In this document: one piece after another, positions 1 through 12,802 of the stretch
Position numbering within the stretch: the first letter of the stretch is position 1
Layout of the letters: the number at the start of each line of letters is the position of its first letter
Assembly (NCBI GenBank): GCA_030159075.1
Contig: BROG01000002.1
Coordinates: 4,619,501-4,683,500 of the forward strand
Source: Atrina japonica
Taxonomy: Eukaryota > Mollusca > Bivalvia > Pterioida > Pinnidae
Direction: 5' to 3'
DNA: 64,000 nt
Notes under the pieces: generated by a model
Told to the model about the DNA's origin: nothing
The model's input: the letters and a program-made list of their open reading frames with translations, nothing else
The model's database searches: none
Translations under genes and position numbers: made by a program

Positions 1-790
1 TCTTTTCCCCAAGAGTACAGAGATTTTTTCATTGTTCCTTCTTTCAATGAAATTCTATCTTTCGAAGTAAGTTCTTCCGAGACTTGAGACATAATCACAG
101 ATAACAGAGACTTGGCAAAATCATCTACCGTTTTCGCACTAAAATTTTTATGGACGTAAAATTCATCGTTTTTAATGGAAAAGAAATCTCCTTCACTAGG
201 TGAACATGATTCATCATTTGATCTGCTTTCTTTTAAATATGGCACTTGATGATAATGATATGGCTTACTCTGAGACAAAGCGTGAAGAATTTGATTGCTT
301 GAGATACCAGGTTCACAATTACTCTCACTACTTTCACTATAGACATTGGATGAACGATTTGAGCTAGTTTTAGACTTTTTCTCATTTAGTTCAATTAACA
401 TCTCCCTATCTACACTGTTTGCAATCTCACAGCTAGATGCTTCATATTCCATATTCAATTTATCCTCTGGGTGCTGACAATGACCTTGACCTTTGGTCAC
501 TTTACCTGGACATTGTATATGTATTCCATGACTACTAGCCTTCTTTTGAAATAAATCAATATTAGAATCCTCTTTCGTTTCAGTCCCATACTCCTTTATT
601 TCTGGAGATGGAAGATCTTTAGATGTTGATTTCAAAATCTGTTCAGCTTTAGTACTGATCTCAATCCCATACTGAAATGCCTTTGCTTTGAATTTCTCTT
701 CCAGTGTTTGACACTCTGACTTTCTTCTGATTTTTTCTGAAAATGTATGATGAAATGTTTCACAAAATTTATTTCTGATCTTTTGTTTTA
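1..790 (-). CDS. Unrecognised minus-strand gene, exon 6 (truncated by window edge)
   Basis: Open for all of its 262 codons, far longer than any other open frame here apart from the simple repeats. The phase-1 acceptor (acaccag) at 791-792 joins exon 5 in frame and gives VKQKIRNKFCETFHHTF. The middle is Ser/Glu/Lys-rich, and the part near the edge holds VDDFAKSLLSVIMSQVSEEL. There is no stop before the edge, so the exon or gene continues to the left. Confidence 0.8.
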
Positions 791-3700
791 CTGGTGTATC
801 ATGCCACACTCAACAATTCTTCAAATATGGTGGTGGCCAGTTTTTATTGGGGGAGAAGAGAAACCAACTTACAATGTACCAAGGGAGAGACTACTGGCTT
901 TCCACAAGTAAACTGACAAATTTTCTCACAAAATCAGCTTTAGGTTCAGGTAGGGGCTCACACCAATTGCTGAACAGAGATGAACGAATTAATAGTTAAA
1001 AGCCACAAAGGCTCCTGTTTCACAAAAGCTAATTACTATACAGATATATTACAAATAGTCCTACAATAGCAAATTGATTAGGTACAACTAAAATACCATA
1101 CAAAAAAATCATCTTGTAGTAAAGCCAACATCATTTAAATACAGAGATGCCAACTTTAGATAATTGAAAAACAGAGATTTAATGCATGTGCCAAAGGCAC
1201 GAGCCTGCTAGGGGGTCCGGAGGCATGTTCCCCCAGAAAATTTTGAAAATTAGGTGCTCACAGAAACTTTCTCTAAATTAGTGTATATGCAATTTCTAAC
1301 CCATGAAAATATGACCCAGATTTTTGGGGGGAAAAATTAGAGAATTGAATAGGAAATCAGAGGTGCAGATTTTAACACAAAAACCGGAGAAATTCCACCC
1401 AAAACAGAGAGGTTGGCATCCCTGTAAATATATGGTGGAAATGTTGGCAATTTTAAACAAGTCAAAACATATTCATTACACTAGATCAGCTTTTATTAGA
1501 TTATGACAATATCTATTACATCATAAAACTGTTAAAACTGTTTTAAACATTCAAAAATAATTTCTGTATGGAGATGACACCAAGTGCAAGTGACGAGCCA
1601 AAGGTTTTGACCTGTGCCATATCAGTCTAACTAATTCACACCTAAAAACATATTTGGACTGGTCTATGTCTTTGATTTACAGAAGACTCTTCTGTTTTTC
1701 AGGGGTACATGAGTTCATGAAGGTGCCACAGGTCTAAGATTTAGGTGTCTTTCTCATGCAACAAAAGATATTCAATAATCAATTCTTATGGCAAGCATGT
1801 GGCAAAGGCAGAGTCAGTAACTGTTTTTTGCAGAGTTCTCACAACCTGTGGCCTCTCCCCACAAGACAATCAAATAAACGCTTAACAGAAAATTTCCTTG
1901 TGACTATAATTATACTATGTTTTATTTATGTTAAATTTGTATTTTCCTACCTTGTGAGCCAAGTTTGGGGAAATCAAGATCTGTAAAAGAGACACCAGGT
2001 TTTGGTATTGGGTTATGACTTGGTCCAAATAGTGGACTATTCTTTCCTGCTGGTGGTGGGCTAAAAAAAAAGGAAATGAAATTTAAATATGTAAAATGTA
2101 AACCATGTCGTCAGCTAATTAAAAGAAATTAGATGAATGAATTTTTGTGTCTTAATTGTTATGAGTAAAATAACCATAGTTTACTTTTATCCCAATCTGG
2201 CCCACTGGGATGCAAAATTCCCAACTGTAAGGGCACAAGACCATGTACAGTAAAGGGTCTATAAACATCTGTAATAATACATGTAATATTACTCGTAGCA
2301 ATAATAAACAGGATAAATGAAAGAAGTTACCCAATTCATTAATTTGGGTGAATTAATAAAAAAAATTATGAAATTCTATGAAAGCACACTTGTAACAAGA
2401 CTACATGTTTTAAAATCCTTTACCTTGTAACAAAACAATATCCACCTGGTGTAGAACGTGGTCTTGCTGCCTCACTCAGGAATGGCTGCTGTTGGTTGAT
2501 ATATCCTGTCGAATGTTTGCTCTGAACTACAGGTGGCACAACAGGGAGATTTGTGTATGCTGGCATACCAGCTAAAAATAATTTTGTAAACAATGATTAG
2601 CACATTTTGTTTATTAACAATGAGTTTTTTTTATTCAATTTTCAATAAAAATGCTTTGAAAATTCTGAACATTTTGGCAAATCTGCATGTAAACTTGTCT
2701 CGATCATCAATGAATTGGAATGAACAAGTGATTGGAGTCAACATTTAAAAAAAAAATCTGCATTTTAACTTTAACATAATTGCATTATGAAAATTAATGT
2801 TTTTATTGGGGAAAGTTTGGGAATGGATCAGGTCCTTTGAATGGGCCCAGTTAAAGAAACAAGAGACTTTCTTTTTCCCCAGCTTATTTTAGGGTTGTTA
2901 TGGTGACTTAAATGTTGTTTAATTTCATCAAGCATACATTGATCATTGATATGTGAGGACTGATATACCATACATAAATTTCTTTTATAAATAAAATATA
3001 GAGGATGTTAATCTTTTATGTCAAAACATCTGTATAATGTGGAGACAGGCCATTTTCTGCCAATTTGGGAAAAATGCCATTGGCGACACACCTGGGACTT
3101 ATACTGAGAATCTGTGTCAAATTGTGGAAAAAAGTTTGGACACTCAAAAATAAAACTGTGATGGAATCTCTTCCTACCTAAAATTAATTCATTTTTCAAT
3201 ATGGTCATTTTCTGTAAATAAAATTTGGAATTTTGTTGATCAAATTGGAAAAAAACTCATGCATTTTGCATTGGGATTGAGGCCAAATTTCAGCTCTGTG
3301 GAAACAACAGAAAAAGGCCTGGGAGGTTTGAATATACAGATAATCAATCTGCATATACCCGGTCAAACCAGGTCTTTGTGTAATAACTCCTCCACTGCGT
3401 CCTATAAAGTATAATTATAACGGTCACCAGTGAATGGTCTAATTATTTAATAAACAGAGTTATCAGTCCACATTTCTTACTGATAGATGAAAGAAATTAC
3501 TTCATCTTAATTTTATTTTACAACATTGGCGAAGCCCAACACGACCCCTGGATTAAATACATTACCTGGAGGAGGAGGATAATGCAGGTATGGGTTGATA
3601 TGTCCTGCTTCTGGTACTGGTACTTCAATATTGTTTGGGTAATTTTGGTAATACTTATAAACTGGTACTCCCGGAGGCAGGTAGCCAGCTTGAGGTTGCA

Positions 3701-6700
3701 GAGGCACATTGTAATAGGGCGAAATCCTGCCAATTGGATTCATAATGTCAGTCCTTTAAATTAAAAAGAAATTTGCAGTTATTGACTGTTTGATATTTTT
3801 CTTCATCATTAATTACAAATCAGGATTCCAAGTAGTGACTAAAATGGGAATATGGCTTTTCACAACTCTGTCAGGAAGGGAATAACCCCTAAGTTCAGTA
3901 TTGCTGATATGCTATACAACCGAGGATGTTAAATCTGAAGTTTATATTCTCACTATGGCAATTTCAGTTCTTTTAATGATATTAATTTAGTTCTTGATTT
4001 CGTTTTTACTTACCACCACGAAAATCATATCAATTAATTGTGGAAAATACCCCAAACTTGTTGAACGGCTGTTTCACAATATTTGTGCCAGGGCATGTAG
4101 TGGGATGTTATATACATTTTGTAGCTTAAAAATGCATTAGAATTATGATTTTTTTGTGTCCTTTTACTTCAAAGAAATTACTTTACCGCTTAAAATGATA
4201 TACAACACGCATATATTGTTGGGTTAGAAAAAATGTGACAAAACCCTTCAAAAATTCAGTGGAAATAACATGTTATATTGTAACATTTAAAAAAAGGCAA
4301 AATTTAAACTAATTATGTAAGTAACTTTTATTTCAGAGATTTAAAACACATTTTGTTCCAGAAAAATGGTATATTCAGCTTTCGGATGCAGTTTATTTCG
4401 TGTAAATCATCGAAATTTAAAAAATGGCGACAAATCAATCGCTAAGGTCGAAGCGTTAGGATTTTGAAACATATTAAACAAAGGTAGGTTCCTAATGAGA
4501 AGAAAAAGACCTACTACTCCCATATTTTTCATTTAAAAAAATACCTCTTATTATAAAAAATATGTAAAGAATGTTAAATAACATAAATATATACATTATA
4601 ATTTTTCTTTATGATTGATATTTCAAGTATGGAGAGGGGACAATATTTCTGTAGTGTCCGTGACGCTAGTGTTCTATATTTTATAATGGATATAGAGCAT
4701 CATGTTAAGATGTATAAGTAGCCAGACCAGAAGTATAAAAGCTGCAATCAATTTTTTTGTGCCTGTGGAAGAGTACAAAATAATTGAGACTACTTATTTA
4801 TGAAATGTCCGTTCAATGTAGTGTCCGTGACACTAAATTACCTTCAATAAAGGCTTGCATCTGCATGGTCATTTAATACTTTTTCATGAATGAGAACATA
4901 GAATATACATTAAATGACCCAACAAAGAAGGATTACAGTGGTTTTATAACTTTGATGCACTTATAGTATAATATTTGTGTATGTAACACAACTATGCTGT
5001 ATTCATTATTTTCAAACATTTTCAAGATTTCTGCATATCTTTAACTTGGAGAATGTTGTTTTAATTTCAGAAAGTTCTTTTCATACACTACTTTGAATAT
5101 TCTCAGTGGAAACATATTTAAGACTTATAAATTAACATTAATTTAATTTAAATAATGTCACGGACACTACATAAATTATGAATGTTGACAGGCTTGTTGA
5201 TGTCCAATATTTTATTTAGTTTCTATTCAAGATGCCCAAGCTTTTTTACTCATACTTGTATGTGTAATTCTTGCATTATATGTTTGATAAATTGTTGTTT
5301 TATGAGTTCAGATAAAGATCAGTTAAAATGTGTTTTGGTACATATATGGCTATATGCTTCGTTATACTCATTTATGAAATGAACAATGTATTTTACTGAC
5401 AAAAAGTTGTTGCATTGTTAAGAAAACTTAAAGGATCTTTTACCAATTATCTTTTCTTGATCTTACTTAAATGGTCTTTATTTCTAAAAGAGAGTGATTT
5501 AATTAATTTTTGTGTAGATATTGTAGTGTCTGACACTAACTTTGGTTTAGAATATTTAGTTCACACTATTCAAATGCCCAAGCCATATTTTTACTCATAA
5601 TTATGTGTAATTCTTGTATTATATGTTTGAAAAATTGTTTGTTTTATGAGTTCAGATAAAGATTTGACAGTTAAAATGTGCTTTGCTACATGGAAATATG
5701 GCTATATGCTTCGTTATACTCATTTATGAAATGAACAATGTATTTTACTGACAAAAAGTTGTTGCATAAGGATCTTGGTAAACCAATAATTTTTCTTGAT
5801 CTTACTTAAATGGACTTTATTTCTAAAATAGAGTGATTTAATTAATTTTTGTGTAGATATTGTAGTGTCCGTGACAAATTAAAGAGCAACTTAAACTTCA
5901 AAAATCAGTTGTGTCATTTACTATCTCATAACCATTTTCCCTACATATACTTAGCATATTTCTTGTAATATATGTTTGAAATTGTTAATTAATTAGTTCA
6001 AATAAAAAATTAACAGTTAAAATGTGTTTTGTTATTTTAAAATACAGCTGAACATAAAAAACTAAAATTTTTGATTTTTTTTAAAAAACTTTCAATTGGT
6101 CTACCTTTTATTTGGCATAATTTCAGATTTGTGATACTTTAGCCAATGTTATTTCCAAAAATGATGCTTTCATCACCATTTTGATAAAATTTGAGTATAA
6201 CAATATCAGTAATGTACACAGATAATGCTCCTACCCTTCCATACAATATGGGTCATATTTCAAAAACTAGTCGACATTACTCAAAGATTTTTCAGATTTA
6301 CACACTTTAGATAAGGTACTTTCAAAAAAATATCATACCAATGTTGTGGAAGATGTTTTATTTTTTCATGAAAATGTTACAACCCTGGCACATTTATCTT
6401 GAAACAGCCGTGAAAGGATGATAAAGTAAGGAATCACTTGTTTTAAAGATTACCTCGAGTAAAAAAAAAAAAGAAAAGATTTCAGTATTTATAGAACTTG
6501 TCATTCTAAGAACAACATCGAAAACCCGATTAAAATCAGTGTTGTCCAGATATTAGCGAGAAATTGAAAACCTCACTTTTACGAATGGCTCAAGTAGCCG
6601 AAATCGGGGAAACTTCATGTGACATCACAGTGCAGACTCTGATTGCAAAGTACATGCTTCACTATAGGCTTAGTATCAGCAGTGACTCAGGCATGGTGGG

Positions 6701-9700
6701 CAGATAATTAACTTGATGGTTTATTGAGTGAATAACTGAATAAATCTTTGAGTACACTAATGCAGGAATAATAATTACTGTTTTTAACTATCGCTGTCAT
6801 GATTTTTCTTTGGGAATTTTTAACTGATTGATAAAACAGGATTAAGTTATAACCTTTACCTTGTTAGGCAGAGATATTCTACATAAAAAAGTCTATCTTT
6901 TTTTTCATTATCTATGAACCTATGCTTACCTCTGTGTAAAATAGCATAATTATCATCTATGGAGAACAAATAATTAAAATATTATAAACTTTGCAGAATT
7001 AAATTGTAAAAACAAAATAATTAAATTTTTGTTTTTTTTATATACATGTATACTGACATCATAGAAATAGGCCTAAATTGAATATTATTTTGAAAAGACA
7101 ACTGCTGTAAATATTGCATTGTGCTTTTGGAAGAATTGAGAGAAAACAACTACTGTAATGAAAACGGAAATTTAACGAAAATACGGTTCTAATATAAAAC
7201 AATGATTTTTTTCCAGGGCCGCATTTTTATTCACCTTTTTCTTTGGTTTAAGTTTCAAATTTATAGAGAACTTTGACTAACACTATATCCAATCATTTCA
7301 GAAATTAAAATTTTTGTTGGGTCCCAAATGGAGGCTGCATTATACATTTACTTTCACAATCCGATTATTCGCAAACAATGCAACACACAGAGGTGTAATT
7401 TTTGGTACATTTTATTCTATTCATGCATTCTGTCTAAGACATAGTCACTTGACACATGTTTTATATGACTAATGATATATAGAACTATTTAATTTAACAA
7501 AATCAAAATAGATATCTGTACAATTAATTTTATCAATCAATTATCTATTTTGATCACTTAATCAATAATAATTCAGTATTTATTTATCCTTTTTTTATCA
7601 ATTTCTCGCTGTACATGAATTATAAAATATCAACTTCTTTGAAATCCATTCAGACATAAAAAATCATATGTAGCTTTATACATGTACACAGTTGGAAGGG
7701 ATTAAATTTTCTCTGATGACAAACCCACCCACTAAGAATCTTGGTGTGGTTACATGACATGGCAATATACAATGAAGTATGAAGTAAGTGGGTGTTATAA
7801 AGCAATGACCTGTCAGTGATGGAATTTTTTTTTTTTAAATTGTGTAATTAACACTAAACCACTTTAATACATTTCAAAATATCTCTGAACACAAAATTAC
7901 CTACATCTATTGTGATTTAAACCTGTAAAGTTAGTTTTTCAGACACAAAATAATCAGTCTTTCAAGACAGCACTTTTCTGACGTAATAGGCCTATATGGC
8001 AGTTGTTCTTTTTTGTGTATAAAACATGAGAACATACGTAAGAAAGAAAATCTTAAGAGATAAAAACTCAAAATAAAGCGTGATACTCTAAATCTGGCAT
8101 AACTAAGCTTTCTGACTGTAAATGTAACATATTGAAAAGGACAAAATATAATCACGTTCATTATATGGCTTATATGAACAAAATAATTTTATAAATTTTT
8201 AAATAATGTGACAAAATAATGATTTATTTAGAATTTTGTGATTTTGACAGCTATGAATATAACTCGCTTTCCCAACTACTTTTAATAGCTGCTATGATTG
8301 TAGTCTTTTTATGGTCTTTCCGTGATGTCAAAGTGTAACATTATTGGAATGAATACTTTTAATTAGTTTTCCAAAAGCAGGTAAAATTGCTCACTTTGGA
8401 TCTAATTATTGTTCTTAGAATGATTTCTAGAGTTCAAGTTCAGTTTATTTCTCATAAACCAAATCAGTGGTATAAAGAAAGGGCAACATACATATTTACA
8501 AAACACAGAAATTTTTATTTTTCACTCAGGATGCTCTTTAAAACTAATGATTCCTTAATTTACAGTCCTTTCAACAGGTTTAGGGATAGGAAACAAGTTA
8601 TGCAAGAGGCCAACAGAATGTGTAGGCTAGCTTAACTTCACATGTAGATCTAGATAGAAATCTGCAGCATTGAGTTTAACTTAAGGACCCCCTGAAAAAA
8701 ATGGACTCTTCAGTAAATCAAAGACTTGGACCAGTCCAAATGTGTCTTCAGGGGTGAATGAGTTAATAAAACTTTTTGGATGAAGGAAAATTTCAAATAC
8801 AGTATTAAGATATAAATGAGTACACAAAAATGAATTTTACTATATATAATCTTAGTAATTCAGCATTTGTTTGTATTTGGTAGATACCCAAATAAATGAA
8901 AATGGCACTATTTACCCCAGAAGTCTGGGCCTATTCAATTTTAATATTTCTGTTAGGTTACATTCATTAAATTACTTACAAATATCAATAATTTTATATT
9001 GATGTTTATGAATTATGTCAATCATTGATCCATTCACTGACTTTGTAATAAACATCAAAATGACATCCTACAATTTTACTCCCAGTAGTGTATTCCTCCT
9101 AAAATAACAAATAGATTGTAAAGGGATTTTTGGCATATGAATACCAACTTCACCTTCCTGTGAATCAAGTTTTGTTCAAAATTTATAAAAAAAATTCGAA
9201 GAGGAGTTATTGAAAAACACAAATTTACTAAGAATATATAGTGAGAATACATTTTGCAAGCTCATTTATGTCATACTACTGTAGATCTGTAATTATAAGA
9301 AACCATGTCATATAAAATATATTACACATTCCATATGACATATTACATGCACTGAATAACATAGGCTACTATACATGCACTGAAGTGGACCTATAGAAAA
9401 TGTTATTAGTCTGAATAGGAGTCACGGATATTCTATTTGGGGGGGGGGGGTTAATATGAATTAAAGTCATGCCTCGTTGAGTCTGTTCTAATCTTTAGTA
9501 GAAAATTAAAACAGGCTTATCGGGCGATTCTCTGAAAAAAACGAAAATAAATTTAATTTTACTACTTGTTGTGCAAGAAATAAACAATTACATACATAGA
9601 GACATGTTTAAATATTGTGAACTTATTGGTGGATTTTTTTCTCACAGCTAAAAAAATATTAGAGTTATCACAGCCCCGTTGGTGTCGAGTTTGCATTTAA

Positions 9701-9967
9701 CTTTTTTGGTGATGACTGATGCCGTGATGGCCCGTCTGGTTCAGAGCACAGGACACCGTGGTTCAGTAGCTTGTTATTAATCATGTATGGCTCATCTCAG
9801 CAAATAAAATATATTAACGAAGTTGCAATGTCATAACAAAGTAAATAAAAATTACCTGTATTTAAAATTGCATCCAAAAGGACTAAATTTAACCAAATGC
9901 ATTTGGTTTCATTTTCACAACTTTTGTGTTTTGGATTTAGCGGCTTTGACACGCCGGAAGCTGACAT
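1..9967 (-). CDS. Unrecognised gene with AKAP-like helix, 5' part (6 exons, runs off edge)
   Basis: Minus-strand exons 9856-9967, 6860-6956, 3566-3753, 2424-2571, 1951-2060 and 1-790 join with GT-AG borders in one continuous frame (phases 1, 2, 1, 2, 1), giving at least about 480 residues. I do not recognise the family. Residues 1-80 (WLNLVLLDAILNT, then KKDRLFYVEYLCLTR) look folded. Residues 80-218 are rich in Pro and Tyr. The remainder is charged and Ser-rich. Near 440-460, VDDFAKSLLSVIMSQVSEEL is an amphipathic helix spaced like PKA RII-binding AKAP helices; whether it binds PKA is an inference. The start ATG has an in-frame TAG two codons upstream and G at -3. The 3' end lies outside the window. 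A scaffold or germline low-complexity protein is possible but unproven. Confidence 0.75.
801..1014 (-). mobile_element. tRNA-derived SINE, family A, copy 1 (head degraded)
   Basis: The element's end tgccacactcaacaattctt is shared by all minus-oriented family-A copies, and the body (gaccactggctttccacaag type) matches them. It sits inside the last intron of the minus-strand gene, with its end about 9 nt from the exon 6 acceptor. Confidence 0.7.
1628..1716 (+). mobile_element. 90-bp TTAA-type MITE copy (minus-gene intron 5)
   Basis: Core atttggactggtctatgtct and end ttcaggggtacatgagtt match the reference copy; the ends are degraded. Confidence 0.65.
1951..2060 (-). CDS. Unrecognised minus-strand gene, exon 5
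   Basis: Acceptor with nine T then tag, donor GTAGGA, phase 2 to 1, 110 nt. Encodes SPPPAGKNSPLFGPSHNPIP and then KPGVSFTDLDFPKLGSQ. The closing FTDLDFPKL resembles a short linear motif but is not one I can name. Confidence 0.78.
2424..2571 (-). CDS. Unrecognised minus-strand gene, exon 4
   Basis: Acceptor tatttttag, donor GTAAAG, phase 1 to 2, 148 nt. Encodes AGMPAYTNLPVVPPVVQSKH through RSTPGGYCFVT. Low complexity, rich in Pro and Gln. Confidence 0.78.
3038..3320. repeat. Dispersed repeat, copy 1 (minus-gene intron 3)
   Basis: Shares blocks such as atgccattggcgacacac and catgcattttgcattggga with 24714-24985. Confidence 0.5.
3566..3753 (-). CDS. Unrecognised minus-strand gene, exon 3 (Pro/Tyr-rich)
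   Basis: Acceptor aatttaaag, donor GTAATG, phase 2 to 1. Encodes RTDIMNPIGRISPYYNV, then a Pro/Tyr-rich run ending NPYLHYPPPP. An internal ATG at 3743 has A at -3 and could be an alternative start. Confidence 0.78.
5223..5875. repeat. Tandem duplication, about 343-bp units (minus-gene intron 2)
   Basis: Units start near 5223 and 5566 and share long blocks (gcttcgttatactcatttat, gaacaatgtattttactgac). Each ends with GTAGTGTC..GACA. A third, degraded start is seen near 5940. Confidence 0.7.
6860..6956 (-). CDS. Unrecognised minus-strand gene, exon 2
   Basis: 97 nt, phase 1 to 2, exactly the length needed to join exons 1 and 3. Acceptor ttctccatag, donor GTAAAG. Encodes DDNYAILHRGKHRFIDNEKK and then DRLFYVEYLCLT. 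An internal 51-nt segment has splice-like ends (GTAAGC to TGTAG) and is divisible by three, so both forms stay in frame. Confidence 0.72.
8676..8766 (-). mobile_element. 90-bp TTAA-type MITE copy (minus-gene intron 1)
   Basis: Reverse copy: gaccagtccaaatgtgtctt, then caggggtgaatgagttaa. Confidence 0.7.
9439..9450. repeat. Poly-G run
   Basis: About 12 consecutive G in an AT-rich setting, in intron 1 of the minus-strand gene. Confidence 0.9.
9856..9967 (-). CDS. Unrecognised minus-strand gene, exon 1
   Basis: Starts at ATG 9967, after an in-frame TAG. Encodes MSASGVSKPLNPKHKSCENE and then TKCIWLNLVLLDAILNT, ending in phase 1 before a GTAATT donor. Local CpG content is higher than around it. 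Confidence 0.7.
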
Positions 9968-10190
9968 CGCCTAACTAACTACACCATAAAATGTAGTTCA
10001 AGATTATTATCCATAGGCGTCTTAAAAAATAAGAATGACGAAATAATTAATTACGGTTTTAAAAGAAAATAATTGTTATAGTCTTTAATAATAGATTTGT
10101 TAAGATTTTATTTTTATTTTGATGATTTTGGTAATTCCACAAGATATTTTAATTCATCCGCGTATAGTTTACATTACCCGCCATCTATCA
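9968..10190 (-). promoter_or_regulatory. Candidate promoter and 5' UTR of the minus-strand gene
   Basis: The region upstream of ATG 9967 has more CpG than its surroundings. A YY1-like TAGATGGCGGG lies on the minus strand at 10177-10187, a motif often near animal start sites. No TATA is seen. This is a positional argument only. Confidence 0.3.
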
Positions 10191-11299
10191 AAAGTTTGTT
10201 TATGAACTGCTCGCTGAGTTCATCTGTACAGTTAACTCGGTTGATTGTACTTACGGCTCCACGTAATATAGAATTACTATGTCCTTAGAGAGACTGATAT
10301 TTCGGACTAACTTTAGACTGCTATATTATTGCTATATAAGGTCTACACAGTAGTGAGTATAGAATAAATCTAGAAAATTGATAGGCCTATGCTAGAAGAA
10401 TAGAACACCTAATTTTTATTCCAGTCAATGAGCCCAAAGGGCCAGGGTTACATTACAATGAACAATTGAACAAATACAAAAGAAAAATATCGAGGGAAAG
10501 AGTTACTTGGTTAATAGAATATAGATGGTAGTTTTAGTATTAGATTCTATACTTTTAGATTTATTATTTGGCCTTTTATGATACCACTTTCTCTTTAGAA
10601 AATACATATACATTTTAAATTGGAGCTTAATTGATGAAGTCTAATTGACGGAAATGATCGTCTTGAGCATTATAACTTTGGTATTATGTTTATAATATTC
10701 TAATTTCTTTTATAAAACTAGCAGCTGCGATATATAAAACTAGCAGTATATATATGATTGTATAGAGGTTGTATGAAGTCGCTTCAGACTATCGAGGACT
10801 AAAACTGAAAATAACATGATGTGATGTGGTGTCTTAGACACAAAAAATTTTATCAATGCATTGTATGAAAGAAATGCTTATTTCCATAGCTCTATTGTCC
10901 TGCTAAAAAAATCTGGGAGGGGGTAGTCAAAGACACAAAGTAAGTAATTGTGATCAGTCATTGTCTGGGATCTGTGGCCAGTCAGTAACTTTTAACATAT
11001 TTGACTTCTATGAAACTCCCTGAATATAAAAAAATCTCAGATATAACAAAGTATAAATCTTTAGGATGTCCAAGATATAGGCACAAATGTGGTAAAAAGT
11101 GGACAAACAGACCTGGAAATTAAGAGATGGGATCAGGTGCTCTGGAGGAATAAGCATCCCCGCCGTGAGTCCACAGTCAAATCTAAATGAAATATACGTG
11201 AGTAACAAATCATCATCACAATTAGTACATCATTTCACTTTGTGAAACAGAGTTATCACTGAAATGATTTCAATAAAGCTTACTCAAGTTCCTTTACCA

Positions 11300-12200
11300 A
11301 GTTTATGCAGAGGGATGGGACATAATACTTTTAATTGGTCCCAAAGAGTACCCTTCTTTGAAAATCTTCTCCTTCAGAAAATTGTATGTATTGAAAAACA
11401 GATTTTATAGAATTGGATAATTAATTTTTATATCTTTTCAGACTGTCATTTTCATTCATTTTTGTAATATATGATATTTTTTTATTATCTCCCCTTATGT
11501 TCACTTTGATGCATTAATTTTTTATATAAGTTGAAGAAATGTTTTCTTGCATTAGAATTTTACCAAAATCTGACTAATTTGAATTTTGATTAATTTTTAA
11601 ATTCTTAGACATACTTCAAAAAGATGGTGGGCATGGCACTTTTTCACACTAATGACTTGTTTTTCAAAAATGTCAACTGGTTAAACTTTACAGGAAGCAA
11701 GTGGTCATGGTCTATCTTCTAACAAGTTTGCATTTTTCTGCTGGATGGGCTGAGGGGAGGATCCATTGTGGGGCATAAAAGGTACCAGAAGGTACCCCTC
11801 TTTGAAAATCTATTCCAGAAGCACTGATTGTTTTAAAATTGTGATTTCTTAAGGCTGTAAAAAGGTGGGTATGGCACTTTTTCACATTATCAGCTTGTTT
11901 TTCAAAACCGCTTAAGGGATTTAGATGAAACTTTTTAAATAGCAAGTCCTCTACAAAGTTAGTGTTTTACGGCCAGATGGACTGAGGGATGCACCCAGAA
12001 TGGGGCACAATATGTACTAGAAGGTACCCTGCTTTGACAATCTTCTCCTTCAGAACGATTGCATGTATTGAACAACAGATTGTATCTGAGTGATCTACAT
12101 GGATGTATAATTCAAGTTTGTAGTTTTTATAGAAATTGGATAATTAATTTTTGACATGTTTTTGAGATATTTTCAGGCTTTGACGTCAGTTGCTTTTGTA
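11300..12200. repeat. Imperfect duplication of about 0.35-0.5 kb
   Basis: Blocks such as ttgaaaatcttctccttcag, gtgggcatggcactttttca and agaaggtacc recur two or three times in the same order. A weaker relative is at 13650-13930. Confidence 0.5.
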
Positions 12201-12337
12201 TGATTTCTTTGATTATCACCCTTTATATATGATACTACATGTATTCATTCATTTTATGTTTGACCAGTGAATAGGTGAAGACATGTTTTGTGCAAGAATT
12301 TTACCAAAATCTGATTTATTAATTTTTTAATACTTAA

Positions 12338-12802
12338 TTCAATCAACCCTTGTTATAACAGCACTGTATATAAAAGCATTTTCAGTTAACAACAGAAATT
12401 TTATTGGAACAAATTTACATCCATGTTCATTTTTTTCATATAAAAGCATATTTGCTTCCCAGCACTGGAAGTGATTTTCGGCAACAAACATGCATTTTAC
12501 CTGTAAAATTGACTTGTTACAATGGCAAAGAATCTCAAAATGAAAAATTGTTGCCATAATTCATTAAGTCAATAGAATGAAAATTAGAATTAAAACAATT
12601 TTATTTGCTGTAGTACTATTTTATTTTATTTGGCAGTCACTTAATTGAGGTTTGATTTCTAATGGGGGTTTAACAACAAAGGAGGTTCTTGCAATCTAAT
12701 ATTTCAGTGCCAAACCTGGAAATTTTATATAACGGCATATTTTATATAACGGCAATTTTACTGGCTCTCATCCTGGCTGTTATAACAAAGAGTTGACTGT
12801 AC
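12338..12802. mobile_element. Fold-back-type element (TTATAACAGC arms)
   Basis: Left tcaacccttgttataacagc pairs with right gctgttataacaaagagttg. A second TATATAACGGC pair lies inside. Confidence 0.5.

Noticed and set aside
4375..4490. CpG-rich spot with AAAATGGCGAC and a plus-strand ATG followed by 11 codons and a donor-like aaag/gtaggt
   Set aside because: It lies inside intron 2 of the minus-strand gene and gives only an 11-codon frame. An antisense or alternative promoter is possible but unsupported.
6880..6956. Splitting minus-strand exon 2 into two microexons of 27 and 19 nt
   Set aside because: The 51-nt intron this requires is very short for an animal, and the unsplit exon is open and in frame; kept only as a possible exitron.
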